Assembly (NCBI RefSeq): GCF_001905465.1
Contig: NZ_LISX01000002.1
Coordinates: forward strand, 433,425-497,424
DNA length: 64,000 nucleotides
From: Kitasatospora sp. CB01950
Lineage (GTDB): Bacteria > Actinomycetota > Actinomycetes > Streptomycetales > Streptomycetaceae
Reading direction: 5' to 3'
Shown: piece by piece, positions 48,916 to 57,469 of the stretch
How positions within the stretch are numbered: the stretch's first letter is position 1
How the letters are laid out: each line of letters opens with the position of its first letter
Position numbers and translations under genes: made by a program
The notes under the pieces: model-generated
The model's database searches: none
What the model saw: only the letters and a program-made list of their open reading frames with translations
Told to the model about the DNA's origin: nothing

Positions 48916-50178
48916 CTACGCCAGCCAGGTCGTCACCTGGCTCACCGCCGCGGCGCCCCAGGCCAGTTCCATGTGGTTGAGGCCGCCGAGCAGCGCGGTG
49001 CCGCCGACCGTCCCGATCCCCGTGGTGTCCAGCGCGCTGGCGGTGAAGACCAGTCCGTCGCTCGGGCCGCGGCCCTCGTTCAGGATGCCGGGGAGGTCCG
49101 CGGAGCCGCCGGCCAGCAGGTAGGTGGGGACAGAGCCCGGTACGCCCGCCTGCTGGAGCGGCTTGATCAGCGAGCCGGCGTCGATCGCGGCCTGGATGCC
49201 CTGGCCGGAGGTGTAGAAGCCCTGGCCGCCGTAGTAGGTGGTCCACCAGTCCTGCATGGTGCCGTCCACGCCGTAGGGGCCGTCCCAGCGGGCGAGCAGT
49301 TGGCGCTGCCCGGGGAAGCAGTCGTAGCCGCCGGTGGGCAGGACGCCCAGGCAGGGCTGGGCGGTGTAGGTGCCGTAGCAGGTCATGTACAGGTGGGGGG
49401 ACGGCGCGTTGGCGGTGCCGCCGCAGGCGGGCCAGGTGGCCAGTGAGAACGCCCAGCCGTGCGCGTAGGTGTAGTCGAGGCCGCCGTTCGGGCCGCCGAG
49501 GGTGACCAGTCTGCGCACGTCGCCCGCGTAGGCGCGTCCCCAACTCGGCTTCACGGACGACACGTAGGACCGCGCGGCGACCTCGCCCTTGCTCCAGGCC
49601 ACCACGTCCACCTTGGCCGCGCCGGTGCGGGCCTTGATCACGGCGATGGCGTCGCCGACGGTCTGGGCCTGCATCAGGTTGTCGCCCTGCTTGTGCGCGA
49701 ACCCGATCGCGAACACCCGGTGCCCGGACGCCGCGAGGGCCTGCGCCATGCCGGTGCTCGGGCAGCTGGACGCGCCGCAGCTGCCGGTCGCGCCGGGGTT
49801 CGCCCAGGCCCGGTCGGCGTTGTCGTTGGCGCCGTGCACCAGCAGGACGGGCGTCCCGGCGGCGGTGTTCCAGCCCTGCGCGCTGTACAGCAGGAAGCGG
49901 CCGGAGAACGGGCGCTTCACCCCGCCGAAGTACGTGACCCGGGCGCCGTCCTGGTCGCCGCGCCCGTCGGACGGGTACTGCTCCTGCGTGAACCCGGACG
50001 TGCCGTCCAGGTAGCGCTCGACCTGCGCCCAGCCGTTGCCGGGCGAGCCGAAGACCGCTTCCTGGGTGAGGTACGAGGGGACGGCGGCGGCCGCGGCGGC
50101 CTGGGTGGGGGCGAGGCCGAGCGCGAGCAGCGCTCCGGCCAGCACGGCGGTGAACACGGACCTGAGCGGGTGGCGCAC
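48916..50178 (-). CDS. Secreted alpha/beta-fold lipase/esterase
   Basis: 420 residues. Sec signal peptide ~1-31 (RHPLRSVFTAVLAGALLALGLAPTQAAA). Mature: VLLVHGANDNADRAWANPGATGSCG, elbow VVAWSKGEVAARSYV (serine in AWSKG), LVTLGGPNGGLDY, several Cys pairs and C-terminal His in GLNHMELAWG. Resembles Streptomyces extracellular lipases of the PGAP1-like/LipA-type group. GTG at 50178 with AAGGAGG upstream. Divergent from the RNase Sa-type gene (about 270-base gap). Confidence 0.83.
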   Translation of the reverse strand: MRHPLRSVFTAVLAGALLALGLAPTQAAAAAAVPSYLTQEAVFGSPGNGWAQVERYLDGTSGFTQEQYPSDGRGDQDGARVTYFGGVKRPFSGRFLLYSAQGWNTAAGTPVLLVHGANDNADRAWANPGATGSCGASSCPSTGMAQALAASGHRVFAIGFAHKQGDNLMQAQTVGDAIAVIKARTGAAKVDVVAWSKGEVAARSYVSSVKPSWGRAYAGDVRRLVTLGGPNGGLDYTYAHGWAFSLATWPACGGTANAPSPHLYMTCYGTYTAQPCLGVLPTGGYDCFPGQRQLLARWDGPYGVDGTMQDWWTTYYGGQGFYTSGQGIQAAIDAGSLIKPLQQAGVPGSVPTYLLAGGSADLPGILNEGRGPSDGLVFTASALDTTGIGTVGGTALLGGLNHMELAWGAAAVSQVTTWLA

Positions 50179-50448
50179 CTGGTCCTCCTTCGACGGACGG
50201 GTGACCGCCGCTCGGCCACGTGGGGGTGGCCCGGTCGGCGGTCCGAATGTGGGTCAGGTCACGTTAGGGGCGGCGGGGGCGGCCACCCATGTGTCAGGAC
50301 CACAGGTCGGGCGGCCCGATGGTGTCGGCGCACCACAATCCGGCCGCGGGTACGCCGTGCGTCGTCCAGGTTTTCCGGCCGCGACCCGTAGGTGAAGTGT
50401 TCCCGACAAGGGTTCCGGCGGCGGCTGACGGCGCATCACACTGGCGGC

Positions 50449-50844
50449 ATGCGAATGACTCCACGTGCGCTGAAGATCCGTGCTGTCTCGGTCGCCGCCC
50501 TCGGCCTGCTGACCCTCGCCCCCGTCGCCGTCGCCGCCACCGAGGCGCACGCGGCCGTCAGCGGGAACATCTGCTACTCGGCACTGCCCAGCCAGGGCCG
50601 CGACACCATCCGACTGATCGACGCCGGCGGGCCCTTCCCGTACTCCCAGGACGGCGTCGTCTTCCAGAACCGCGAGGGCGTGCTGCCCTCCCAGTCGACC
50701 GGCTACTACCACGAGTACACCGTCATCACCCCGGGCAGCCCGACCCGCGGCACCCGGCGGATCATCACCGGCACGGTCCACCACGAGGACTACTACACGG
50801 CCGACCACTACGTGACGTTCCGGCGCGTCGACTTCGCCTGCTGA
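50449..50844 (+). CDS. Secreted guanyl-specific ribonuclease, RNase Sa type
   Basis: 131 residues. Signal peptide ~1-36 ending EAHA. The mature enzyme (~96 residues) aligns over its length with RNase Sa: ICYSALPSQGRDTIRLIDAGGPFPYSQDGVVFQNREGVLPSQSTGYYHEYTVITPGSPTRGTRRIITG and DHYVTFRRVDFAC. Catalytic residues of the family are present: Glu in YYHEYT, Arg in TRGTRR and His in DHYVTF; two Cys can form the single disulfide. Cleaves RNA after G. No barstar-type inhibitor gene adjoins it. ATG at 50449. Confidence 0.93.
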   Translation: MRMTPRALKIRAVSVAALGLLTLAPVAVAATEAHAAVSGNICYSALPSQGRDTIRLIDAGGPFPYSQDGVVFQNREGVLPSQSTGYYHEYTVITPGSPTRGTRRIITGTVHHEDYYTADHYVTFRRVDFAC

Positions 50845-51003
50845 TCGGGCCCCCGCTTCCGACCCCGGTCCGATAGGTTGGGACGGGTGCGGCCCCACCG
50901 GCCGCACCCGTCCCGTTCGTCCTGCCCGTCCTGTACGTCCCAGCCCGCCCCGCCTCGTTCGCCACTGCACCGATCGCACCGACCGCCGAAGGACCGCCCA
51001 CAC

Positions 51004-51330
51004 ATGACCGCCGCCCTGCCGGGCTTCGCCGGCCGCACCTACCTTTTCGAGGTCGACAACGGCGCGGCGTTCCGCAACGCCTACTCTGCGGACGGCACCC
51101 GGCTCCGCTGGGAGGGTCTCGGCGAGTCCGCCGGCCAGTTCGAGGACGTCGCCCTGCACACTGCGGCGGTCGCCCCGGGCATCTGGTTCGTCTCCTGGAC
51201 GGAGCGCAGCGGCCTCACCGTCAGCCACGTCATGGACCTCAACTCCCTGACCGTCAAGGCCTTCTGGACCTGGGAGGGCGAATCCGGCCGGGTCGGCCAG
51301 CTCCACACCGGCACCCTCACCCCGGCCTGA
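51004..51330 (+). CDS. MoaF-like small beta-barrel protein
   Basis: 108 residues. Seen: FAGRTYLFEVDNGAAFRNAYSADGTRLRWEGLGESAGQ, then IWFVSWTERSGLTVSHVMDLNSLTVKAFWTWEGESGR, the lipocalin-like strand pattern of MoaF-related proteins (GxTFxxxYDNGxxF...W...VxxVxDxxxxxVxxxW). Small-molecule binding or isomerase-like role; the substrate is unknown. ATG at 51004. Same strand as the RNase gene, 160 bases away, so co-expression is uncertain. Confidence 0.7.
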   Translation: MTAALPGFAGRTYLFEVDNGAAFRNAYSADGTRLRWEGLGESAGQFEDVALHTAAVAPGIWFVSWTERSGLTVSHVMDLNSLTVKAFWTWEGESGRVGQLHTGTLTPA

Positions 51331-51644
51331 CCCTCGTCCACCGGCTCGGCCGGCTCCTCCGGGCGCCGGACGGCCGCGCCCTCGCCCTCTGCGGCCCCTG
51401 GCACGACCAGCGGCTGCGGCTGCCGGCCCAGGCCCTGCACCTCGCCCCGGGCCGCCCCTCCGCGCCGGCGTGGCAGGAGGAGCACCGTCACCTCACCGCC
51501 GGCTGCCGCTACGCCGAAGTCACCACCTCCCGCCACCCCGGCACTCCGTCCTTCCGCCCGCACACCGCCCTGATCACCGCCGCCGCGGCCGTCACCCGAC
51601 CGCCCTCGGCGACGGGCGGCTCTTGCGCCTCCCACTGCGCGGGG
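51331..51644 (+). other. Region with no confident gene; possible decayed ORF
   Basis: 314 bases between the MoaF-like gene and the convergent esterase. On the plus strand a frame reads LVHRLGRLLRAPDGRALALCGPWHDQ and continues with coding-like bias to VTRPPSATGG, but it has no good start and no recognised family. It may be the remnant of a gene whose ends were lost. No terminator-like hairpin was recognised. Confidence 0.35.
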
Positions 51645-52832
51645 TCAGGCCTTCAGGTGGGTGGAGAGGAACTCGAAGCCGGCGGGGAGGAGCTTGATCC
51701 AGGTGGTGAAGTTGTGGCCGCCTTCGGGGACGGAGGCGACGCCGGTGGCGAGCGGGGGCTTGGCGGCGCCGGTGAAGGCGTCGGCGTCCTTGCGGAAGTC
51801 GCCGTCGCCCTTCTCCGCGCCGCTGAGCATGATCGCGGTGGCGGGCATCGGCAGGTGCTGGAGGCGCCAGAGCAGGTCGGCCTCGTCGCGGCGCTGCTGG
51901 CTGCCCTTGAAGAGGTCGCCGGTGGTGACGTCCTCGGCGGCCTTCAGGTAGCCGGAGATGGAGACGCCGCCGGCGAAGACCTCGGGGTGCCGCATGGCGA
52001 GCTTCGCGGCGCAGTAGCCGCCGGTGGAGTTGCCCATCACGCCCCAGGCGCCGGGGCCGGTGGCGACGCGGTAGGTGGCGGCGACGGCGCGCGGGACGTC
52101 CTTGGCGAAGTAGGTCTCGGCCTGCGGCCCGCCGGGGACGTTCTCGCACTCGGGGTCGGCGGGCATCGCCGGTGAGGGGCGCATCAGGATGAGGACGGTG
52201 GGCTGCATCCGGCCGGCCCGGATCTCGTCGAGTGCGACGCCGGGGTAGTTGAAGCGGGTGATCAGTGCCTTGGCGTCGCCGGGGAAGCCGGTCATGGCGA
52301 TGACGGCGGGGAACTTCCGCTGGTCGTTGCCGGGCTGGAAGTACTGCGGGGGCAGGTAGACGTATCCGTCGGTGCTCAGGCCGGTGCGCGCGCCGGGGAT
52401 GCGCACGGAGCGGATCTCGCCGACCTTCTGCGGGTCGCGTCCGACGGTGGTGTTGACGGGTTCCCTGCCGAGTTCCTGGGCGGGGAGCAGCGGCAGGTTG
52501 GCGGGCTCGGGTTCGGCGCTGGGGCGGTCGCTCGGGGCGACGGTCGCGCCGACGGGTACGGGGGGCGCGGCGGCGGCCTTGACGGAGACCGGGCCGTCCT
52601 TGCCGGTGCCCAGCAGGTCGTTCCAACTGCTGTAGAACGAGAAGTAGTTGTTCACGACCAGGCCGATCACCGCGAGCAGCGCGAGCTGGCTGCCGAGCAG
52701 CAGGCCGATCCGGCCGAGGACGGCCCGCCAGTGGTGCTTCGCCATGGCGGGCCACCACCAGACGGTGGCGCCCAGCACCGCGAGTGCGATCTCGATCGTG
52801 AACAGCAGCAGCGTCGTGCTGGTCAGCCCCAT
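51645..52832 (-). CDS. Membrane-anchored esterase (antigen 85/esterase D-like)
   Basis: 395 residues. Two N-terminal membrane segments (~6-28 TTLLLFTIEIALAVLGATVWWW and ~42-65 GLLLGSQLALLAVIGLVV), a Pro/Ala-rich linker, then an extracellular alpha/beta domain: GYVYLPPQYFQPG, FPAVIAMTGFPGDA, elbow WGVMGNSTGGYCAAKLAM, SGAEKGDGD and C-terminal EGGHNFTTW (His). Matches actinomycete esterases related to mycolyltransferase-fold proteins. ATG at 52832. Substrate may be cell-envelope or extracellular esters. Confidence 0.87.
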   Translation of the reverse strand: MGLTSTTLLLFTIEIALAVLGATVWWWPAMAKHHWRAVLGRIGLLLGSQLALLAVIGLVVNNYFSFYSSWNDLLGTGKDGPVSVKAAAAPPVPVGATVAPSDRPSAEPEPANLPLLPAQELGREPVNTTVGRDPQKVGEIRSVRIPGARTGLSTDGYVYLPPQYFQPGNDQRKFPAVIAMTGFPGDAKALITRFNYPGVALDEIRAGRMQPTVLILMRPSPAMPADPECENVPGGPQAETYFAKDVPRAVAATYRVATGPGAWGVMGNSTGGYCAAKLAMRHPEVFAGGVSISGYLKAAEDVTTGDLFKGSQQRRDEADLLWRLQHLPMPATAIMLSGAEKGDGDFRKDADAFTGAAKPPLATGVASVPEGGHNFTTWIKLLPAGFEFLSTHLKA

Positions 52833-53032
52833 GGCCGTGTTCCCCGTGTCTTCCCCTCGCCGCGCGTCCCCGAGCCGGTGACAGGCGGGCTCGGCGCGGC
52901 CGTGACGAACGTGCCGGCTAAGTATGCACGCTGCGGGGACGACGCCGGCGGACACCCGGGCGGTTCCGGCCCGCCGCCCCGATCACGGAGGGGCGGGCCG
53001 GCGGGCGGGGGGTGTGCCCGCTCGACGGGGCG

Positions 53033-53797
53033 TCAGGCGTGGGTGCCGCCGTCGATGCGGATCTCGGTGCCGGTGACGAACGCGCCGTCGTCGGAGGCCA
53101 GCATCGCGATGACGCCGGCCACCGTCTCGGGTCCGGCGAAGCCCTGGCCGATCGCGGGCTGGAGCTTGGCGAACCAGGACATGTCGGCGTCCTCGGGCAG
53201 GCCGGGGGCGGCCGTCATGCCGGACGCGATCGAGCCCGGGGCGACGCAGACCGCGCGCAGGCCCTGCCTGGCGTACTCGGCGGCGATGGCGTGGGTGAAC
53301 GACTGGATGCCGCCCTTGGTCGCCGCGTAGGCCGCCATGTACGGGTGGGCGAACGTGGCGGAGGTGGAGGAGAAGTTGACCACCACGCCGCGGCCGGTGG
53401 CGAGCAGCGCGGGCAGCGCCTCGCGGGTGACCAGGAAGGTGCCGGTGAGGTTGACCGCCAGCATGCGGTTCCAGAACTCCAGCGTGGTCTGCTCGGTGTG
53501 CGTGGAGCGCAGGATGCCCGCGGCGTTCACCACCACGTCGAGGCCGCCGAGTTCGGCGATCGCGTCGCCGACGCCGGCCTTGACGGACGCCTCGTCGGAG
53601 ATGTCGACGACCTTGACGGTCAGGCGGTCGGCGGTGCCGTCGGCCTCGGCCTGCTCACGGGTGGTGGCGAGCCCGGCCTCGACCACGTCGGCGGCGACCA
53701 CGATGCCGCCCTCGGCCAGGATCCGGTGGACGGTGGCCCGGCCGATGCCGGAGCCGGCGCCGGTGATCAGGACGCGGCGGCCTTCGAAGCGGTTCAT
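53033..53797 (-). CDS. Short-chain dehydrogenase/reductase
   Basis: 254 residues, classical SDR. Seen: VLITGAGSGIGRATV (cofactor loop TGxxxGIG), DVVVNAAGIL (NAG), catalytic Ser in NFSSTSATFAH, YAATK (YxxxK) and VAPGSIASGM; ends GTEIRIDGGTHA. Reduces or oxidises an unknown alcohol/ketone with NAD(P). ATG at 53797. Divergent from the TetR-type gene at 54040; the operator-like repeats between them suggest control by that regulator. Confidence 0.92.
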   Translation of the reverse strand: MNRFEGRRVLITGAGSGIGRATVHRILAEGGIVVAADVVEAGLATTREQAEADGTADRLTVKVVDISDEASVKAGVGDAIAELGGLDVVVNAAGILRSTHTEQTTLEFWNRMLAVNLTGTFLVTREALPALLATGRGVVVNFSSTSATFAHPYMAAYAATKGGIQSFTHAIAAEYARQGLRAVCVAPGSIASGMTAAPGLPEDADMSWFAKLQPAIGQGFAGPETVAGVIAMLASDDGAFVTGTEIRIDGGTHA

Positions 53798-53853
53798 GGG
53801 GGTCTCCCTGTCGTGCGGCGGATCGGGCCTGATGGGCCCCGACCTCTCGTAAT

Positions 53854-53883
53854 GCACGTTACGTCAACATGGCACGTTGTGCC
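53854..53883. promoter_or_regulatory. TetR-type operator candidate
   Basis: GCACGTT is repeated directly at 53854-53860 and 53872-53878 (18-base period). The second copy lies in a perfect palindrome GGCAC-GTT-GTGCC (53871-53883). The site is 57-86 bases upstream of the SDR start, in the divergent region shared with the TetR-family gene. Confidence 0.5.
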
Positions 53884-53949
53884 ACACCCGCATCCTGTGA
53901 CGCCCGAGCGGCTACGCTGGGTACCGCACCGGCGACCCACCGACCGCCT

Positions 53950-54020
53950 TCCGCACCCGCACCCGCCACCCGCACCCGCCTTCCGCACCCGCCACCCGCA
54001 CCCGCACCCGCACCCGCCGC
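53950..54020 (+). repeat. Hexanucleotide GCACCC repeat tract
   Basis: About 71 bases dominated by CCGCACCCGCC and GCACCC units, with TTCCGCACCCGC recurring. It lies directly upstream of the TetR-family start, with no clear -10 box in it. It may be a slippage-prone tract in the 5' region; an in-frame upstream reading gives Thr/Arg/Pro/His repeats. Confidence 0.6.
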
Positions 54021-54039
54021 CCGTCCCGGGGGACACACC

Positions 54040-54681
54040 ATGGCCGCACCCGAACGCCCCGCCCTCTCCCTCACCGAGCGCCGCAAGGCCGCCACCCAGC
54101 AGGAGATCGCGCTCACCGCCGCCCGCCTGTTCTCCGAACGCGGCGCCGAGGGCACCACCGCCGAGGACATCGCCCGCACCGCCGGCGTCTCGCTGCGCAC
54201 CTTCTACCGCTACTTCCGCACCAAGGAGGACGCCGTCGCCCCGCTGCTCGCCGACGGCTCCCGCCAGTGGGTCGACCTGCTCGCCGCCACCGCGCCCGGC
54301 ACTCCGCTGCTGCCCGCCCTGGTCGACGCCGCCCGCGCCGCACTCGCCCCCGCCCCCGGCCGGCCGGCCGCCTCCCTGGGCTGGACCCGCGGCCTGCTCC
54401 GCGCCATGCCCGACGACCCGGCCCTGCGCGACGTCTGGCACCGCACCCAGCACGACGCCGAGGCCGCGCTGCGTCCCGTCCTCGCCGAGCTCGTCGGCCT
54501 GCCCGCCGACAGCCTGGACGTCCTACTGCTCGCGGCCACCGCCAACGCCGCGATGCGGGTGGCCGTCGAGGCCTGGGCGGCGGGCGACTCCGACCCCACC
54601 GGCGCCGCCGACCTCGCGGAGACCGCCTTCCGCCGCCTGACCGGGCCGCTCGCCGAGCCGAACCGACCCGGACCGAGCTGA
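54040..54681 (+). CDS. TetR family transcriptional regulator
   Basis: 213 residues. N-terminal TetR HTH (~15-65: RKAATQQEIALTAARLFSERGAEGTTAEDIARTAGVSLRTFYRYFRTKEDAV), the standard signature, then a helical ligand domain of acyl-/TetR_C-like type. ATG at 54040; longer in-frame readings run into the hexanucleotide repeats and are unlikely. Divergent from the SDR gene; repression of itself and that gene is the simplest model. Ligand unknown. Confidence 0.9.
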   Translation: MAAPERPALSLTERRKAATQQEIALTAARLFSERGAEGTTAEDIARTAGVSLRTFYRYFRTKEDAVAPLLADGSRQWVDLLAATAPGTPLLPALVDAARAALAPAPGRPAASLGWTRGLLRAMPDDPALRDVWHRTQHDAEAALRPVLAELVGLPADSLDVLLLAATANAAMRVAVEAWAAGDSDPTGAADLAETAFRRLTGPLAEPNRPGPS

Positions 54682-54738
54682 CCCGAACCGCCCCGGGCCT
54701 GCCCGGACAGGGGCAACTCCCTTGCTCCCCCGGCCTGT

Positions 54739-55602
54739 TCACACCGGGACGACGGCCACCGGGCACTGCGCGTGGTGCAGGACGGCGTGCACGGGCGTGG
54801 CCAGCCGCAGGCCGAACCGCGGGGCCGGATCGTGCCGGGAGACCACCACCAGCGCGGCGGTGCGGGACTCCTCGACCACGGTCGCGGCGGTGCCGCCGGT
54901 CAGCTGCTGGGTCTCAAGTTCGACGGCGGGGAAGTCCTCGCGGACCGGATCGCAGGTGCGCAGCAGCAGCTGCTCGTGCAGCCGGTTCTCCTCGCCGAGT
55001 TCGTCGACCATCGGCGCCATCCGCCCGACGTCGGCGACCACCGGCGACCAGGTGTGCAGCGCCCGCACCGACAGGCCCCGCCGGGCGGCCGTCTCGCAGC
55101 CGAACCGCAGCGCGGCGGAGTCCCGTTCGTCGTGGACGGCCACCAGCACCGGCCCTTCGGGGTGCTCGGTGCCGCGGACCACCACCACCGGGCAGACGGC
55201 GTGCGCGGCGACCCGCAGGCTGACCGAGCCGAGCAGCAGCGACGCGAACCCGCCGTGCCCTCGGGTGCCGAGCACCGCGAGTCCGGCGTGCTCGCAGGCG
55301 GTGAGCACGGCCTCCGCCGCATCGCGCGGGACGACGTCACCGGTGATCCGCAGCCCCGGGTGCGCGGCCTCCAGCCCGGACCTGATGGTCTCCAGCAGTT
55401 CCGCCGCCTCGCGCAGGATCAGATCGGTGACGGTCGTCCCGGTGCGGGGCGAGAGCGTGACGGTGCCGGTGTTGACGGCGTGCACCAGGTGCAGGCTGTC
55501 GCCGCGCCGCTCGGCCTCGCGGGCCGCCCACTCGGCGGCCTCGGCACCGGGTTTCGAGCCGTCGACCCCGGCGATCACGCCGCTGGGTCCCCTGATCTCC
55601 AT
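54739..55602 (-). CDS. Universal stress protein, tandem USP domains
   Basis: 287 residues, two UspA domains (~1-145 and ~148-287). The first has a full nucleotide site: VIAGVDGSKPGAEAAEWA and GTRGHGGFASLLLGSVS (G-2x-G-9x-GS). The second starts VLVAVHDERDSA, but its C-terminal loop is VVSRHDPAPRFGLRLATPV, lacking the glycine pattern, so it probably does not bind ATP. Cytoplasmic, expected in dormancy or stress. ATG at 55602 (MEIRGPSGVI). Three GGAAA-N-CG-N-TTTCC palindromes lie 84-200 bases upstream. Confidence 0.9.
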   Translation of the reverse strand: MEIRGPSGVIAGVDGSKPGAEAAEWAAREAERRGDSLHLVHAVNTGTVTLSPRTGTTVTDLILREAAELLETIRSGLEAAHPGLRITGDVVPRDAAEAVLTACEHAGLAVLGTRGHGGFASLLLGSVSLRVAAHAVCPVVVVRGTEHPEGPVLVAVHDERDSAALRFGCETAARRGLSVRALHTWSPVVADVGRMAPMVDELGEENRLHEQLLLRTCDPVREDFPAVELETQQLTGGTAATVVEESRTAALVVVSRHDPAPRFGLRLATPVHAVLHHAQCPVAVVPV

Positions 55603-55685
55603 GGCACACTCCTCGGAGCCGGGTTGGTCCCTTCCAGCATGCGCCGCCCCTCACCACGGGGACAAACAGGGACGGCACGGGAAAC

Positions 55686-55802
55686 GGAAAGCGCTTTCCG
55701 GCTGCCTTCCGGACACCTCCGCCCACCCTCCCGGCCGCATCCGGAAAGCGTTTTCCCGCTGACTGCCGGACCACGGCCGCACCCAACTGGAAACCGCTTT
55801 CC
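55686..55802. promoter_or_regulatory. Three LacI-type palindromes upstream of USP gene
   Basis: GGAAAGCGCTTTCC (55686-55699, perfect), GGAAAGCGTTTTCC (55743-55756) and GGAAACCGCTTTCC (55789-55802) share a 14-base GGAAAnCGnTTTCC form with a central CG, as in LacI/GalR-family operators. Centres are 57 and 46 bases apart. No LacI-type gene is in the window, so the regulator is in trans. Confidence 0.6.
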
Positions 55803-55803
55803 C

Positions 55804-57051
55804 TCACCGCCGCGCCGGGTCCTCCGCGCCCGTGTACGGGCTGCCGGGCAGCGGGGCGCCGGTGAGGAAGGCGAGCACGGCGGCGCGGTACTCGGCGGGT
55901 CGGTCCACGGCGATCGCGTGACCCGCCCCGGGGACGTACAGCAGTTGCGCGCCGGGCAGGGTGTCGCGGTACTCGCGGGTGATCTCCCAGTGCTTGTAGT
56001 CGCACTCGCCGCGCAGCACCAGCGCCGGGACGTGCACGGTGCGCAGCGCGGGGCGCGGGTCGGGGCGGTGGCGCAGGTCGGCGGCGATCAGTTGGTTGGC
56101 GTAGAAGCCGGGCGTCTTGACGGGCAGTGCGCCGACCGCGCCGGGGTGGCAGGTGGCGGCGGAGCCGGAGACGGTCAGCAGTTGCCGGAACAGCGCGTCG
56201 GCCTGGTCGTCGGGCAGCAGGGCGTGGGCCTGGGCGGGGTCGAGGGCGAGCAGCGCCGACCAGGCCGGGACGCGCAGCCCGCTGCCGCCGAGGCCGTCGA
56301 TCCGGCGGCGCTGGTCGGGGGTGAGCCGGTCCCAGAGCTGGCCGGCCTGTTCGTCGGTGTACTCGGGGGTCCAGAGTGTGCCGGGCGAGGTGAACACCAC
56401 CCGTGCGACGTGGGTGGGGTGCGCGGCCAGGTATTCGGCGGCGAGGGTGCCGCCCCAGGACGCGCCGATCAGCACCATCCGTTCCGCGCCGAGCCGTTGC
56501 CGGACAGCCTCCAGGTCGTCGATCTGCCGCTGCACGGTGTACCCGGACAGGTCGGCCGGTCGCGGGGAGTCCCCCGACCCCAACTGGTCGTACGTGTAGA
56601 CCTGGTAGCTGGCCCGGCTCAGTTCCTCGTCCAGTCCGTCCGCCGCCTCGCCGGGGGTGCCGGGGCCGCCGTGCAGCCGGACGACCGGTTCGGGGCGGGC
56701 CGGGCCCCGGGCGGGCGTCAGGTGGTAGGCGAGCCGCGAGCCGGTCGGCAACTCCCAGATGGCGTCGGCCTTTCCGGGGACGGCTCGCTCCCCCGGCCAC
56801 AGCACGGCCGTGCCCAGCCCGGCCGCCAGCACCCCGCTCATCGCCACGGGCAGCCAGCGCGGCCACCCCGCCAACCGCCGCGCACCCCACACCGGCACCC
56901 CGCAGCCGACGGCCAGCCCGCCGACCGCGCCGGCCACCATCACCCCCAGCACGGGCCGCACCGCCCCGGCGGCCACCGTCCCGACCCCGGCGCCCACCAC
57001 CCCACCGAGCACCCCGACCACCAGCAACACACCCGCAAGCAGCTTCTTCAT
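55804..57051 (-). CDS. Membrane-anchored alpha/beta hydrolase (prolyl-aminopeptidase-like)
   Basis: 415 residues. Three N-terminal hydrophobic segments (~1-85, Val/Gly/Ala rich), then an extracytoplasmic hydrolase: VVRLHGGPGTPGEAADGLDE (HGGPG of the proline iminopeptidase family), YDQLGSGDS, elbow IGASWGGTLAAEYL, ALVLRGECDYKHW (Asp) and GAGHAIAVDRP (His). ATG at 57051; GTG at 57060 is an alternative. Soluble relatives are proline iminopeptidases; the anchored form may act on peptides outside the membrane. Its stop region contains the third upstream palindrome of the USP gene. Confidence 0.82.
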   Translation of the reverse strand: MKKLLAGVLLVVGVLGGVVGAGVGTVAAGAVRPVLGVMVAGAVGGLAVGCGVPVWGARRLAGWPRWLPVAMSGVLAAGLGTAVLWPGERAVPGKADAIWELPTGSRLAYHLTPARGPARPEPVVRLHGGPGTPGEAADGLDEELSRASYQVYTYDQLGSGDSPRPADLSGYTVQRQIDDLEAVRQRLGAERMVLIGASWGGTLAAEYLAAHPTHVARVVFTSPGTLWTPEYTDEQAGQLWDRLTPDQRRRIDGLGGSGLRVPAWSALLALDPAQAHALLPDDQADALFRQLLTVSGSAATCHPGAVGALPVKTPGFYANQLIAADLRHRPDPRPALRTVHVPALVLRGECDYKHWEITREYRDTLPGAQLLYVPGAGHAIAVDRPAEYRAAVLAFLTGAPLPGSPYTGAEDPARR

Positions 57052-57060
57052 GCCGTCCAC

Positions 57061-57469
57061 CGTCGCCCGTCCCCCGGCCCGCGGGCGTCCCCGCCGGGGC
57101 TCGAACCGATCCCCTTCCGGGTGGACAACCAGTCACCCCCGGAGCGGAGTTGGCGACCGAGGTCGGCTCGGTGGCCGGACGGCACGATCGTCGGGCCTGA
57201 GCGCTCGGCGACTGGCCGGCCCTCGACTCGTACGAGCGCCGCCTCCGCGGTCTCCAGCGCGGCGGGCAGCGACGACCCGGGCGGCGAATCCCACTTGTCA
57301 GGGTGTCGGCCGCCGGGGATGCCGACCGGGTGCCGGGTCACCGCAGGAGACGACGTCAGCAGCAGGAACTCGCCGAGCAGCCCGCCGCCCACTGATCCCC
57401 GACCGGCCTGCGCCGAACGCCGAACGCCGAACGCCGAGCAACAAGAACGACCGCCGATCAGCCCACCGA
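57061..57469. other. 409-base gap without a confident gene; short repeats
   Basis: Neither strand gives a convincing gene. A T-arm-like GGTTCGAGCCCC (minus strand near 57101) is not backed by acceptor or D-arm pairing. At 57413-57440 CGCCGAA is repeated four times in tandem, and GATCAGCCCACC/GATCAGCCCA is repeated at 57457-57478. The region may hold a decayed gene or a 5' UTR of the hydrolase gene. Confidence 0.4.

Noticed and set aside
53950..54020. CRISPR-like repeat array
   Set aside because: The units are 6-base tandem GCACCC repeats with no spacers and no cas genes.
57095..57140. Degenerate tRNA on the minus strand (GGTTCGAGCCCC)
   Set aside because: T-stem pairing is incomplete and no D-arm, anticodon arm or acceptor stem can be assembled around it.
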